Counted from the stretch's first letter, positions 9,862 to 19,047 are shown. The stretch: 64,000 nucleotides of DNA from Gammaproteobacteria bacterium (GCA_029881255.1 JAOUMY010000006.1:168013-232012); one strand, 5' to 3'. Notes: generated from the sequence alone by a model not told the origin. Translations and numbers: made by a program.

Positions 9862-10290
9862 TGATGAATTAAATCCTATCCTATTGATTGTAAAGAACAG
9901 CTTCACCTGCCCTTTACACGAACAAAGGGCGCGAATGGTAGCAACTCACGCCAACCTTGTCAAAAGTCCGACACATGCCGATTTTTTTTATTCCATTGTT
10001 TTATGCAAGCTGCTGAATCGCTGGGAAGGACAAGAAGACAGGCATGGTCTACCCCTTGCACTGAGTGAACCAGGGCCGGGAAATGTTTTCTAATGAGGAT
10101 GTAGGTGTTGCGCCAGATATCCTCAGTATCGGTAGTCTAATGAAGTACGAGCGTAGCCATTGCAATTAATGCAAGACGATTTTTGTAAAACGATTGCTCA
10201 AGCCTCGCACTCACGAGAAGACTAAACGAGTGGGTATCTGACTCATCCAAGCCCAGGGGAGTATGACCTTTTGGTTGAGGAGAGTTGCCT
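9862..10290. other. gene-free stretch between SulP and the DUF2892 gene
   Basis: 429 bases without a convincing gene. Weak open frames on the plus strand have no ribosome binding site or recognisable protein. It should contain the SulP promoter on the minus strand and the promoter of the small membrane protein on the plus strand, but I found no strong -35/-10 pair or structured RNA. Confidence 0.5.
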
Positions 10291-10524
10291 ATGGCTCGAG
10301 TAAAGAAACCTTGCGTTTCCAATCTGGATCGCATGACACGCGTTTTTCTTGGTGCAATGACGATGGTGTTTGCCTTCGCTTTGCCATTGACCGCTAAATG
10401 GTTTGCAGGCCTGACACTGGCATCGACATATCCTTTATTTACCGGGATTATGGCGTGGGATCCGTTTTACGCCTTGATCAATGTGGTGCGCGAACGCTTC
10501 TCCGACTACCACATCTTTCATTGA
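10291..10524 (+). CDS. small membrane protein, DUF2892 family (YgaP-like)
   Basis: 77 residues from the ATG at 10291, which follows a good Shine-Dalgarno sequence (gaggagag). An in-frame TTG two codons earlier is less likely. The pattern of N-terminal NLDRMTRVFLGA, two hydrophobic segments (about 18-33 and 37-54), and YPLFTGIMAWDPFYALINV matches DUF2892, whose consensus ends in a similar 'G..CPLYALLGI' motif. The family is found alone or fused to rhodanese domains; here it is free-standing, and the usual Cys of the motif is replaced by Asp. Function unknown. The next gene, on the other strand, ends 3 bases after it. Confidence 0.8.
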   Translation: MARVKKPCVSNLDRMTRVFLGAMTMVFAFALPLTAKWFAGLTLASTYPLFTGIMAWDPFYALINVVRERFSDYHIFH

Positions 10525-10526
10525 GC

Positions 10527-11171
10527 TTATTCCGGTTTTAGCAATTCAATGATGGCGGTGTTTAATTGTTCGGTGTCAGAAACGAGTCGGTCCGGTCGCG
10601 CTTTTAACAAACGCTCACGCGTATTGAAACCCCAGTCCACCGCCACGACCGGGACGCTCGCCCGTTGCGCCAATACAATATCTCTGGCCTCATCGGTGAC
10701 ATAGATCAAGCGTCTGTTTTCCTTTTCCCGTTCACGCAAAAATTGATGTTTGCCTTTTCGCCATCGCGTCGAATCGACGAAATCCGGCATCTTCATCTCG
10801 TGTCGCTGAAAAAACTGTTGCACAATGGCACGGGAATTCGCAGTCAATACCGCAACACGGATATCATTTTCCAACAGTCGATTGATAAGATCGCGCACAC
10901 CGGGATACGGTTGAATTTCAGCGCTACGTCTATGCATTAAACGACGCCCTTGAAGAATAAAACAAGGCAGCCGCCATCGTGGCACGCCCAGGTATGAGAG
11001 AATTTCCGGCACAGACAATTGTCGAATGGTTTGAAAGCCTGTCTGATCCAGAGTTGGAAAACCGGACCTGCGTGCGATGACGTTATAGACATCCAGACCC
11101 ACCGCCATTGAATTGGCCAGCGTACCATCAAAATCAAACACGGCTGTTGGTATGGATGGCATCGAAGTCAC
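10527..11171 (-). CDS. HAD family phosphatase (phosphoglycolate phosphatase-like)
   Basis: 214 residues, haloacid dehalogenase superfamily. Motif I DFDGTLANS (13-21) carries both catalytic Asp; motif II is VLTANS near 110; Lys of motif III and the acidic motif IV VTDEARDI near 151 are present; an alpha-helical cap lies between motifs I and II. Such proteins remove phosphate from small metabolites. The first codon is GTG sharing TAGTG with the stop of cobU; an ATG three codons later (11162) is an alternative. The overlap indicates translational coupling with cobU, so a role in cobamide metabolism is possible but unproven. Confidence 0.85.
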   Translation of the reverse strand: MTSMPSIPTAVFDFDGTLANSMAVGLDVYNVIARRSGFPTLDQTGFQTIRQLSVPEILSYLGVPRWRLPCFILQGRRLMHRRSAEIQPYPGVRDLINRLLENDIRVAVLTANSRAIVQQFFQRHEMKMPDFVDSTRWRKGKHQFLREREKENRRLIYVTDEARDIVLAQRASVPVVAVDWGFNTRERLLKARPDRLVSDTEQLNTAIIELLKPE

Positions 11172-11683
11172 TATTTAATTTTGACCGGAATGCCTGCCAC
11201 CAACAAACTTACCTGTTGGCTGACCGTCGCCAGACCTTGGTGCAGAAAACCGATTTCGTCGCAGAACTTTCGTGTCAATTCACCCATAGGCATGACACCA
11301 AATCCGACTTCGTTAGACACAAAAAGGATGTCACTACGCATTTGCGGCAAGACCTCAAACAAATGCGCGACTTCCCTTTCAAGAATGCAATTCCCCTGTT
11401 CTTCCTGCATAAGCAGATTCGTCATCCATAGTGTGAGACAGTCCACTACTATGCAGTTTTCAACCTTGTCGCTGCGCTGAAGCGCATCGGCGAGATGTAG
11501 CGGCTCTTCGATTAATTGCCAGTCCGCACCGCGATCCTGTTGATGTCGCGCTATGCGTGCCTGCATTTCTTCATCCAGACCTTGCGCCGTCGCTATATAG
11601 ACTGGCGTCCGCCCGCTTTGCAAAGCGCATTGCTGCGCATAAGCGGATTTACCTGATCGCATACCGCCGAGGATCAAATGCAT
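11171..11683 (-). CDS. cobU: bifunctional adenosylcobinamide kinase / guanylyltransferase CobU
   Basis: Phosphorylates adenosylcobinamide and converts it to adenosylcobinamide-GDP in assembly of the lower loop of cobalamin. 170 residues from the ATG at 11683 (MHLILGGMRSGKS); an upstream ATG at 11704 would lie before the predicted transcription start, so it is not used. The P-loop GGMRSGKS at 6-13, the conserved VDCLTLWMTNLL region, and the SNEVGFGVMP segment are typical of CobU/CobP. No other cobalamin-assembly gene is adjacent except possibly the coupled HAD phosphatase downstream; a histidine phosphatase at 23492 could be a CobC but is 12 kb away. Confidence 0.95.
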   Translation of the reverse strand: MHLILGGMRSGKSAYAQQCALQSGRTPVYIATAQGLDEEMQARIARHQQDRGADWQLIEEPLHLADALQRSDKVENCIVVDCLTLWMTNLLMQEEQGNCILEREVAHLFEVLPQMRSDILFVSNEVGFGVMPMGELTRKFCDEIGFLHQGLATVSQQVSLLVAGIPVKIK

Positions 11684-11706
11684 AGGTTTACTCTCAAAAT
11701 TCACAC

Positions 11707-11735
11707 ATTATAGGGACTCTGTTAATAGGCGTCAG
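11707..11735 (-). promoter_or_regulatory. sigma-70-type promoter of cobU
   Basis: On the minus strand a CTGACG -35 box (11730-11735), a 17-base spacer and a perfect TATAAT -10 box (11707-11712) are visible. Predicted transcription start is near 11700, which supports the inner start codon of cobU. No cobalamin riboswitch motif is present in the short leader. Confidence 0.6.
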
Positions 11736-11782
11736 CGCAAATCTGTTATCATGCGCAACAGGTTCAACATTATCGAGCAGGC

Positions 11783-13165
11783 ATGAAAAAACGCGGCCTG
11801 ACCTGGTTAACAGGCATTATTGTTCTATTTGTCATCTTCATTGGGCCGTGGCCAATTAATGATCCACCCTATGTCGAAGGCGAATACTATCAACACACCC
11901 TGAATTCTCTCCAACAACTAGCTGTCGACAAATCAGATGGGGCGTTGACAGGCAATATTGCACAAGTAGACATCACCCCAGAAGGCGAATTTTCATTAGG
12001 CGGTTTTGCAGCGCGCAAACCCAAGCTCACACGGGAGATTCGAACACCGCTTAAAGCCAGTGCACTCACACTATCCAATCAACACAAAACGGTTACGATT
12101 ATCAATGCAGAAATTCTGCTGCCCTTGCCATTGTTGGTAGAACAGGTCAGCGCGCGTACGGCCATTCCACGAGAACAATTATTCTTTAGCGCCAGCCACA
12201 CCCATTCGGGACCGGGCGCATACGAGGACTCATGGCTACTCGAATTCACGCTTGGCGACTATGATGCAGATGCAACTGAAACATTGCTAAGTAAAATAAG
12301 CGCCGCGGTTTTGGCAAGCCGACAAAACCTTGCGCCTGTGCAATTGGAATATCATCGCATCGCGCCACAGACCGAAACACCTTTGACGCGTCACGGCCTG
12401 CAATCGAAGAAGGCCAGCGTCACAGCCTATGAAACGATACATGTATTGAGCCTGCTCGATGGCCAGGGAAACCGTCGCGGCATGCTCATCGGTTTTGGCG
12501 CACATCCGACCCTATTGGGTCGCGATAATCACCAACTCGATGGCGACTATCCTGGCCGCCTGACGATGCATCTCTCACAACAATTGAATATCCCGGTCAT
12601 GTTCGCATCGAGCGCGCCTGGCGCAACGTCGGCACAGATTTCCGGGCAGGAGTCCGGCGTCGAGGGCCAGGTCAGAGACGCACAACGCTACGCGCAAACC
12701 CTGGCGCAGCAAATACACTCAACCATCTCCAGCCAGACAGGCACACGCTGGTCAAATGGAACTGTCGATAGTTTGCTACTGCCGGTAAGGTTGAATAGTC
12801 TGCACCTGCAATTAGGCAAACACCTCAGAGTCAGTCCAATTCTGAGTCAGGCGCTACTTCACCCTGACAACACTTACATCCATGCCTTAAACCTGGACAA
12901 GGTATTATTGCTTTCCTTCCCCGCTGATTACGCTGGAGGACTTGCCGCTGAACTGGAGGCCAGTCTTCCACAGCAAGGCTGCATGCCCTTCCCACTGTCC
13001 TTTAACGGGGATTATATTGGATATGTCTCCCCATCCGCCGATATGGATATCCCCCACTACACCACCCGGGACGTCAATTTTTTTGGCCGCTGGACAGGAG
13101 ATTATTTCAACGATCTGGCCAGGGCGATGTGTAACAAATTTAGGGCAAACGCCTCTATTCCGTGA
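11783..13165 (+). CDS. neutral/alkaline ceramidase-like hydrolase (N-terminal domain family), membrane anchored
   Basis: 460 residues. An N-terminal hydrophobic segment (about 6-22) should anchor or export it. The body resembles the N-terminal catalytic domain of non-lysosomal neutral ceramidases: the start ITPEGEFSLGGFAARKP, the zinc-site motif SASHTHSGPGAYED near 134, and GFGAHPTLLGRDN near 237 carry the His residues expected for the metal. It lacks the C-terminal immunoglobulin-like domain of true ceramidases, which are about 650 residues or longer. The substrate may be an amide-linked lipid, but this family is wide in bacteria and that is inference. A two-component system starts 55 bases downstream on the same strand. 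Confidence 0.82.
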   Translation: MKKRGLTWLTGIIVLFVIFIGPWPINDPPYVEGEYYQHTLNSLQQLAVDKSDGALTGNIAQVDITPEGEFSLGGFAARKPKLTREIRTPLKASALTLSNQHKTVTIINAEILLPLPLLVEQVSARTAIPREQLFFSASHTHSGPGAYEDSWLLEFTLGDYDADATETLLSKISAAVLASRQNLAPVQLEYHRIAPQTETPLTRHGLQSKKASVTAYETIHVLSLLDGQGNRRGMLIGFGAHPTLLGRDNHQLDGDYPGRLTMHLSQQLNIPVMFASSAPGATSAQISGQESGVEGQVRDAQRYAQTLAQQIHSTISSQTGTRWSNGTVDSLLLPVRLNSLHLQLGKHLRVSPILSQALLHPDNTYIHALNLDKVLLLSFPADYAGGLAAELEASLPQQGCMPFPLSFNGDYIGYVSPSADMDIPHYTTRDVNFFGRWTGDYFNDLARAMCNKFRANASIP

Positions 13166-13220
13166 TCCTTTTGTGAAATTACAGCGCTAGCATATGTTCA
13201 GACTGACTGGAGGACACGCA

Positions 13221-13934
13221 ATGTCACGGCAAATTCTCGTCATCGAAGACAATACCGATATATCTAACCTCTTGACCATGCACCTCAGAGATCTGGGCTG
13301 CGATGTACGCCACACCGGTAACGGGCGCGAGGGCCTGGAATTGGCCATACAGGGTGAATATGAACTCATCATACTCGACCTGATGCTGCCCGGTCTCGAC
13401 GGCATCGAAATCTGCAAACAATTGCGTGGCAAGAATATCTATACGCCCATTCTGATGTTGACCGCGCGCAGTAGCGAACTGGACCGCGTGCTCGGCCTGG
13501 AAGTAGGTGCCGACGACTATCTCACCAAACCTTTTTCCATACGCGAATTAATCGCGCGGGTAAAAGCCATGTTTCGACGCATGGAAAATTTTCACCGCGA
13601 GCAGGAATCCGAATCCCAGTTGATTCAGTACAAAGATATGCGGATTGATCTTGCCGATCGGGTCGTTGAAGTACGCGGTCGCTATATCGATCTGACGGCC
13701 AAAGAATTCGATCTATTAGTGCAGTTCGCTGCGCAACCCGGCCGCGTCTACACCCGCGCACAGCTACTCGATAGCGTTTGGGGCTATGGACACGATGGCT
13801 ATGAGCATACCGTCAACTCGCACATCAACCGCCTACGCAGTAAGATCGAACAAGATCCCACCCACCCGGAGTTTATTCTAACGGTGTGGGGTGTTGGTTA
13901 TAAGTTCAATCGCGATTTACAGGCTGTTGCATGA
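13221..13934 (+). CDS. OmpR/PhoB-family response regulator
   Basis: 237 residues from the ATG at 13221, which has a strong Shine-Dalgarno sequence (ggagga) 6 bases upstream; a further in-frame ATG at 13194 is rejected. The receiver domain (1-120) shows the acidic pair VIEDN, the phosphoryl acceptor in LIILDLMLPGLDG, and the switch Lys in LTKPFS. A winged-helix DNA-binding domain follows (about 135-232: LTAKEFDLLVQFAAQPGRVYTR and GVGYKF). It regulates transcription after phosphorylation by the kinase encoded next, with which it shares ATGA. Target genes are unknown; the ceramidase-like gene just upstream is a candidate. Confidence 0.95.
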   Translation: MSRQILVIEDNTDISNLLTMHLRDLGCDVRHTGNGREGLELAIQGEYELIILDLMLPGLDGIEICKQLRGKNIYTPILMLTARSSELDRVLGLEVGADDYLTKPFSIRELIARVKAMFRRMENFHREQESESQLIQYKDMRIDLADRVVEVRGRYIDLTAKEFDLLVQFAAQPGRVYTRAQLLDSVWGYGHDGYEHTVNSHINRLRSKIEQDPTHPEFILTVWGVGYKFNRDLQAVA

Positions 13935-15409
13935 GTAATACGCTTTACAAAAAACTTTCCCTGGTTCTACTGGGAGTGATGTTGTTTCTCGGTCTGACGC
14001 TGGTCACCATCAGTGCGCTTACCACACCGGTATTTTTGCAGGAACTCAATCAACGCCTGCATTATGATCTTGCGCAGAATCTGGTCAAGGAAACACGTCT
14101 GTTCGAAAACACGCAGGTCAACGAAAAAGACTGGAATAAAGTCTTTATGGGGCTGATGCTGGTCAATCCTGCGATAGAGGTTTACCTGGTTTCAGTCAAC
14201 GGCGACATACTCGCCTATTCCGCGCCGCCAGGCCATGTCAAACTGGATGCCATAGATACGGGTGTCATACACCATTATCTATCCGGAGACGAGCTTCCCA
14301 TACTCGGTGATGATCCGCGTGGAGTCGAGCGCAAGAAGGCCTTTTCCGCTGCGCCTATTTATGATGGCAGTCAGCTACAGGGATATTTATATGTTGTGCT
14401 TGGCGGCGAAATCTATGATTCCGTCATCAGTATGTTGCAGTCGAGCTATGTCTCGCGTATGGCCATTGCCGCCATCGTAAGCGCGATTCTGATCGCGTTT
14501 ATAGCGGGCCTGTTTACCTTTCGCTTTATCACACGCCGCGTACGCAATCTTTCACAACTCATGCAACAATTTAAAAAGAGTGATTTTCAACAACACTTGA
14601 TAATGGATAAACGTTTCGATGGCCGCCCTGGTGATGAAATCGACGAACTCGGCCGCACCTTTCGTGAGATGTCGGAGCGCATTATTCAACAGGTTAAACA
14701 ACTGCAACATGAAGACACCATGCGCCGCGAACTGATCGCCAATGTGTCACATGATTTGCGCACACCCCTGTCTTCGTTACAGGGTTATCTGGAAACGCTA
14801 AGTATCAAAGGCGACTCACTCAACACAGACGAGCGTAAACACTACGTCGATGTCGCTTTCCGACACAGTCAACGTCTGGGGCGTCTGATATCTGAATTGT
14901 TTGAATTATCCATACTGGAAAGTGGCTCAAATCGTCTACACTACGAGCCCTTTTCCATGTCGGAACTGGCCTACGATGTGGTGCAGAAATTTCAGTACCT
15001 CGCCAGTGAAAAACAGATCAGTTTGCACACGAGCATACCCGAGCAGATTCCCTTTGTTCAGGCCGATATTGCCTTGATCGAACGGGTTATCGAAAACCTT
15101 CTGGACAATGCCATAAAGTACACCCAGCGCGGAGGTGAAGTCAGTCTAGAACTGGAACAAAAAGATGGGCAGTTATTCATCAGTATTGCAGACAATGGCC
15201 CGGGCATCGATGAAAAGGACATACCGCATATCTTTGAACGATTCTATCGCGCAAATAAAAGCCGCGATGATACGGAATCAGGCACAGGCCTTGGTCTGGC
15301 CATCACCAAGCGCATTTTGCAGCTTCATCAGAGTGATGTTCGCGTAACCAGCCATATCAATCAGGGGACGCAATTTGCCTTTCCCTTGCCCTTACATCCG
15401 ATTCACTAG
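13931..15409 (+). CDS. membrane sensor histidine kinase (HAMP, HisKA, HATPase)
   Basis: 492 residues, start overlapping the regulator's stop (ATGA). Domain order: membrane helix (about 10-32), periplasmic sensor region (about 33-175), second membrane helix (about 176-200), HAMP linker (about 200-255), dimerisation domain with the phosphorylated His at 274 in NVSHDLRTPLSSLQGYLE, and ATPase domain with NLLDNAIKYT, ADNGPGIDEKDIPHIFERF and GTGLGLAIT. It phosphorylates the preceding OmpR-type regulator. The ligand of the periplasmic region cannot be predicted from sequence. A run of 660 bases without genes follows. Confidence 0.95.
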   Translation: MSNTLYKKLSLVLLGVMLFLGLTLVTISALTTPVFLQELNQRLHYDLAQNLVKETRLFENTQVNEKDWNKVFMGLMLVNPAIEVYLVSVNGDILAYSAPPGHVKLDAIDTGVIHHYLSGDELPILGDDPRGVERKKAFSAAPIYDGSQLQGYLYVVLGGEIYDSVISMLQSSYVSRMAIAAIVSAILIAFIAGLFTFRFITRRVRNLSQLMQQFKKSDFQQHLIMDKRFDGRPGDEIDELGRTFREMSERIIQQVKQLQHEDTMRRELIANVSHDLRTPLSSLQGYLETLSIKGDSLNTDERKHYVDVAFRHSQRLGRLISELFELSILESGSNRLHYEPFSMSELAYDVVQKFQYLASEKQISLHTSIPEQIPFVQADIALIERVIENLLDNAIKYTQRGGEVSLELEQKDGQLFISIADNGPGIDEKDIPHIFERFYRANKSRDDTESGTGLGLAITKRILQLHQSDVRVTSHINQGTQFAFPLPLHPIH

Positions 15410-15612
15410 GCCTTACCTAACAGCGGCTTAGATAGGATTTCCGGGACTGGCAAATCCGACATTCATTGTTCACAAAAAGTATGTGAATAGCATCACACTT
15501 CCCTTGCAACACACTTCTCAAAGCCGGGGTTTTTACGATACAGTCTTTACCGTATGTGATGACTTATGCAAATGGACTTGGCAATCTACTCGACGGCATA
15601 TCGATGTAAATT

Positions 15613-15692
15613 TATACACTTTTAGGGGACGGGGACTGCTGACCACAGCAAGTTCTCATTAGAGGGCACCGAATAGGTGCCCTTATTTTTTC
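15613..15692 (+). ncRNA. candidate short RNA ending at an intrinsic terminator
   Basis: A TATACA box at 15613-15618 is followed by about 65 bases and a strong intrinsic terminator. The intervening bases contain a small hairpin (ctgctgaccacagcag-like, near 15636) and no reading frame. The terminator may instead end a longer transcript from the histidine kinase operon 250 bases upstream. Promoter evidence is weak, terminator evidence strong. Confidence 0.35.
15663..15692 (+). terminator. intrinsic terminator
   Basis: An 8-bp stem (15663-15670 with 15676-15683) around the loop gaata, followed by a T-rich run on the plus strand. It lies 254 bases after the histidine kinase stop codon. Confidence 0.8.
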
Positions 15693-15844
15693 CTGTCTAG
15701 AATAAACACGCCTAATGCAGCGGGTCTGCATTCATATCACGAATCCCAAGATCGTTAGCAAACGGATAATCCACACCCAAGAAGGAAATCCAGAACCAAT
15801 TGGCAAAACCACCGTGACCCTGTTCACAGAACACGGTAAAACAC

Positions 15845-16074
15845 TTTCAAATGCGTCCACATTTCCACTATGCTAATCATAGTATTTGCTATACCTGATG
15901 TGGCTGGTAGATAGGAAAACCATTACTAGCCATGCCTCGTGATGAGAACCACAAGCATTGAATGCGCATAGCAACGGTTTTCTTTACTGAATAGAAACGG
16001 ACTCAGATCGACAAGTTAAGCAACTGCACTTACATAGAGCCTTCTTACAAGGTGCCCTTGCGGCACCTTTTTTT
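15845..16074 (+). ncRNA. candidate small RNA between two intrinsic terminators
   Basis: A possible promoter (TTTCAA at 15845-15850, 18-base spacer, TATGCT at 15869-15874) precedes about 190 bases that end at a strong terminator. The stretch has no convincing reading frame. A 9-bp hairpin (tggctggta pairing with tactagcca, about 15901-15931, one G-U) is visible inside. Because the preceding terminator at 15663-15692 should stop upstream transcription, the second terminator implies its own transcript. It does not look like 6S RNA. The terminator abuts the 3' end of the opposing kinase gene, so antisense action on that mRNA is possible. Confidence 0.4.
16049..16074 (+). terminator. intrinsic terminator ending the candidate small RNA
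   Basis: 8-bp stem (16049-16056 with 16062-16069), loop cttgc, then a run of seven T on the plus strand. No T-run exists on the minus strand, so it does not serve the opposing kinase gene, whose stop codon it touches. Confidence 0.85.
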
Positions 16075-18514
16075 ATGTATCCAGCCGTGGCAGCGTTACA
16101 AAAAAGGTGACGCCTTTGTTGGGTTTGTTAGAATGAAAACCGATTTTACCTCGCATTTTTTCCACGAGATTCTTACACAATGCCAACCCCAGTCCCGCGC
16201 CGTTATGTTTACGCGTAGTCGAACTGTCTACTTGATAAAACCTCTCGAATATATCATCTGCGAGTTCATCTGGAATTCCAACCCCTTCGTCACATACTGA
16301 AATGTTGACTTCAGTCGGTTGCGCCACTACCGACAATTTTACTGCGCCCTTGGCAGGCGAGAATTTAGCTGCATTGGACAAGAGATTTGAAATGACCTGT
16401 ATCAATCTCAATGCATCGACTTCCACGCCTATCTTCTCATCACATGCCTGACCCAACTGCAAATGGATATCGTAGTGAGAAGAAAGATAGGTATTTTGCT
16501 TAATAGCATCTCTGATCACAGGCATGATGGACTGTGGTGTATTCTCCACGATCAACATACCATGCGCTGCTTTATCGATATCTATCACATCCTCGACTAT
16601 AGCTACCAAACGCTTACTATTATTGTATGCAATATCGATCAAACGACTAACTTCATTTTTGACATCGACTGCTTCATCACACTCTATACGCAACAACCCC
16701 AGTGCGCCAAGTATAGAAGTCAGCGGCGTTCTGAGTTCATGGGAAATTGTCGACACCAGTTGATTTTTCATCACATCCACCTTCTGTCTTTCCTGTATAT
16801 CGCGGAATATTGCAACATAGTGGGGAGTTTCATCTTCAAGCTCAATGTATTGTGTCTGGATTTCAACAGCGATAAAGTGACCGTCACGATGACGTAATTC
16901 CGCTTCGAGACTCACCACTCTTCCCTGACGTCCACTAATGGGTTCAATAAGTTGTCGGTAAGATTCTTCGGTAATGTCTGGCAATAAATCGACCGGAGAC
17001 ATTCGACGCAAATCCGCCTCACTATATCCCGACTGCAACGCGGCTCCACGATTTACGTAAATACACTGCAATGAATTCACGTCGAAAACAAAAACACCTT
17101 CGAGCATCATATCCAGAATCTTTTTGAATCTTTCATTGACAAGTTGAGTCTTTTTCTCGTAGTCAACATTTGCCAGTGATCCTATTATCTCATGGGGATT
17201 TCCCGCGTCATCCAGCACCAGGTTTAACTCATCTCTTAGCCAGATGAACTGACCGTTACCTTGTAAAAATCGGTATTCCTGAATGTGTTTTCCATAGTTA
17301 TAAAGTTTTATTACATCCGACCACACACGGTCGCGATCCTCAGGATGTATCTTGTCCTGCCAAAATTTCGCATCGCTGATAAATTCGCGTGCGTCATATC
17401 CAAGCAGTTTTCCTACATTAGCGCTAATGAAAGTGGGACAATAGTCGCCAACTGCACGACGGCTATATAAGACTACAGGTAGGTTTGACAGGATGTGCGC
17501 GTGTTGTTTTACGCTATTTTCGAGTTCGTTTTCACGTTGTTTTATTTCGCTGGCGTCACGAATTTGCGCAGCGAATTGTAGCTTCTCGTCACCACGCGAG
17601 AGCACCGACGCAGTCCATTCGCTGGTAAAGTAAGTGCCGTCGCTTTTCATACTGGCCAGATGAATAGTGCTGTGCGCACTTTTATCTTTGTATAACAGTT
17701 CATAGGCAAAATGTTTGAGTACTTCGCGACTGTCTCCGGACACCAGACGTACTAAATCTGACTCAAGTACAGTATCCAAGCTGTAACCAAACAACTGCTG
17801 AGCGGCTCGATTCCAACTGGTTATGCGCATGCGTTCATCCCATTCAATCGTAGCCAGGGGAGAACTGTCTATCAATAGCTTCACTCGCCTGTCAGAACGT
17901 TCTCGATTTTCGAGTTCTTTTTCGCCGGAATACTTCATTCTGATGTTTTTGGTAAACGCCTCATTCAGACGCGTACCGCCAACATGTAAGGTGATTAGAA
18001 AAAACACCGCCAAAACTGAGATAATGGAAAGCGTCGTATCGTGCATCGCCATCATGACGACTACCGGTATAAGAACCAAGGCGAGATAGATACGCATAAT
18101 CGGTATCACATATGCCAGACTGACAACAGACCCGGATGCGACACCGGCAATCAAAATTATCATTACTGACAAGGTGGTAATAGACAGGTATTGTATAAAA
18201 ACAATCGACGCCAAAGCCCAGCATATACCGAGCAATATAGCCCCTAAGCCAAAACGAAAACGCCACGCAGGTTCGTACTCACTATCGGCATTACTTGCAC
18301 TATAACGGGCGTAAACTATCGTGCGATAAATCATCACCAGCACGAACAAAACGGACCAGGCAAACAGTAGAGATTTGGGTACTTCGCTGGAGATTACCAG
18401 CAATAAGACTATTGCAAGTAATAAGGCAACAAGCGCGGGGAGCGGGTAACTGGCAAATAGCTGCCTATCCTGCTCACATCTTGTCTTGTTTTCCAGCAAT
18501 CCTTCTGAGTACAC
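16073..18514 (-). CDS. membrane-bound multi-PAS sensor histidine kinase
   Basis: 813 residues. The N-terminal 190 residues hold about six hydrophobic helices, an integral-membrane sensor region. Three PAS-type modules follow (about 210-330, 335-455 and 460-575; the motif SEADLRRMSPVDLL and the PAC-like VAIFRDIQERQK mark the third). HisKA has the phospho-acceptor His at 592 in STISHELRTPLTSILGALG, and the ATPase domain shows NLLSNAAKFSPAKG, DEGVGIPDELADDIFERF and GAGLGLALCK. There is no receiver domain and no adjacent regulator, so it is an orphan kinase. A STAS-domain gene starts about 200 bases away in the opposite direction. Confidence 0.93.
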   Translation of the reverse strand: MYSEGLLENKTRCEQDRQLFASYPLPALVALLLAIVLLLVISSEVPKSLLFAWSVLFVLVMIYRTIVYARYSASNADSEYEPAWRFRFGLGAILLGICWALASIVFIQYLSITTLSVMIILIAGVASGSVVSLAYVIPIMRIYLALVLIPVVVMMAMHDTTLSIISVLAVFFLITLHVGGTRLNEAFTKNIRMKYSGEKELENRERSDRRVKLLIDSSPLATIEWDERMRITSWNRAAQQLFGYSLDTVLESDLVRLVSGDSREVLKHFAYELLYKDKSAHSTIHLASMKSDGTYFTSEWTASVLSRGDEKLQFAAQIRDASEIKQRENELENSVKQHAHILSNLPVVLYSRRAVGDYCPTFISANVGKLLGYDAREFISDAKFWQDKIHPEDRDRVWSDVIKLYNYGKHIQEYRFLQGNGQFIWLRDELNLVLDDAGNPHEIIGSLANVDYEKKTQLVNERFKKILDMMLEGVFVFDVNSLQCIYVNRGAALQSGYSEADLRRMSPVDLLPDITEESYRQLIEPISGRQGRVVSLEAELRHRDGHFIAVEIQTQYIELEDETPHYVAIFRDIQERQKVDVMKNQLVSTISHELRTPLTSILGALGLLRIECDEAVDVKNEVSRLIDIAYNNSKRLVAIVEDVIDIDKAAHGMLIVENTPQSIMPVIRDAIKQNTYLSSHYDIHLQLGQACDEKIGVEVDALRLIQVISNLLSNAAKFSPAKGAVKLSVVAQPTEVNISVCDEGVGIPDELADDIFERFYQVDSSTTRKHNGAGLGLALCKNLVEKMRGKIGFHSNKPNKGVTFFVTLPRLDT

Positions 18515-18717
18515 AAGTATATTCCTTAACTTTATTCCGATTTCTTTGTGCTATCAGAAAGTATTTGCAATTTATTTTCCGTTTTACCAATTTTTACAAT
18601 CAGTTTTTTGAATATGCTTATCGCGCCGCAGATACAAAGATATACACACAAACACTGTTAGATAAGAAACATCGGACGAAAACCTCAGTACGCTTTGAAT
18701 GCCACGAGGAGCACCAC

Positions 18718-19017
18718 ATGCACAACTACCGATTGGATAAGGAAAACAAACGCCTGGAATTGGTTTTTGAAGATAGCGTCAACCAGGAAGAGTTTTATCT
18801 TATCGCTAAGGAACTGGTTGAAAACGATGACAACTGCCATATTGTGTTCGATATGTCAGCTCTCGACGACATGAACTCCGATATGCTAGGAACGATTATC
18901 GCGTTAAAAGCCGCCTTTGGCTGGAGTAGCGACAAAATCGAACTACTGGGATGCAACCAGGATATGCGCGCCCTGTTCAGCCAGCTCCAAATGGATCAGT
19001 TCTTCACCATGCACTAA
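18718..19017 (+). CDS. small STAS-domain protein (anti-anti-sigma-like)
   Basis: 99 residues from the ATG at 18718, preceded by a good Shine-Dalgarno sequence (gaggag); the frame is open further upstream but lacks a ribosome binding site and runs into the divergent kinase promoter region. The sequence NCHIVFDMSALDDMNSDMLGTIIALKAAFG followed by IELLGCNQDMRALFSQLQMDQFF has the layout of a STAS domain, in which a Ser or Thr is usually phosphorylated by a partner kinase; here the acceptor position would be Ser in DDMNSDML. Such proteins act as switches in sigma-factor or signalling partner systems. No partner kinase or phosphatase of that type is next to it. Confidence 0.75.
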   Translation: MHNYRLDKENKRLELVFEDSVNQEEFYLIAKELVENDDNCHIVFDMSALDDMNSDMLGTIIALKAAFGWSSDKIELLGCNQDMRALFSQLQMDQFFTMH

Positions 19018-19047
19018 AGGTTTCGCGATACATTTGTGATAAACAGG

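Noticed and set aside
9848-10093. Plus-strand open frame before the DUF2892 gene
   Set aside because: Begins inside the SulP gene on the other strand and has no start signal or recognisable protein.
11684-11782. Cobalamin riboswitch before cobU
   Set aside because: The leader is only about 20 bases long and lacks the conserved B12-box; cobU has a plain promoter.
15881-16074. 6S RNA
   Set aside because: Length is similar, but the sequence lacks a long closing stem and the central bubble typical of 6S RNA.
18295-18717. Longer version of the STAS protein
   Set aside because: The frame is open for 141 more codons but overlaps the divergent kinase's N-terminus and has no ribosome binding site; the ATG at 18718 has a good one.
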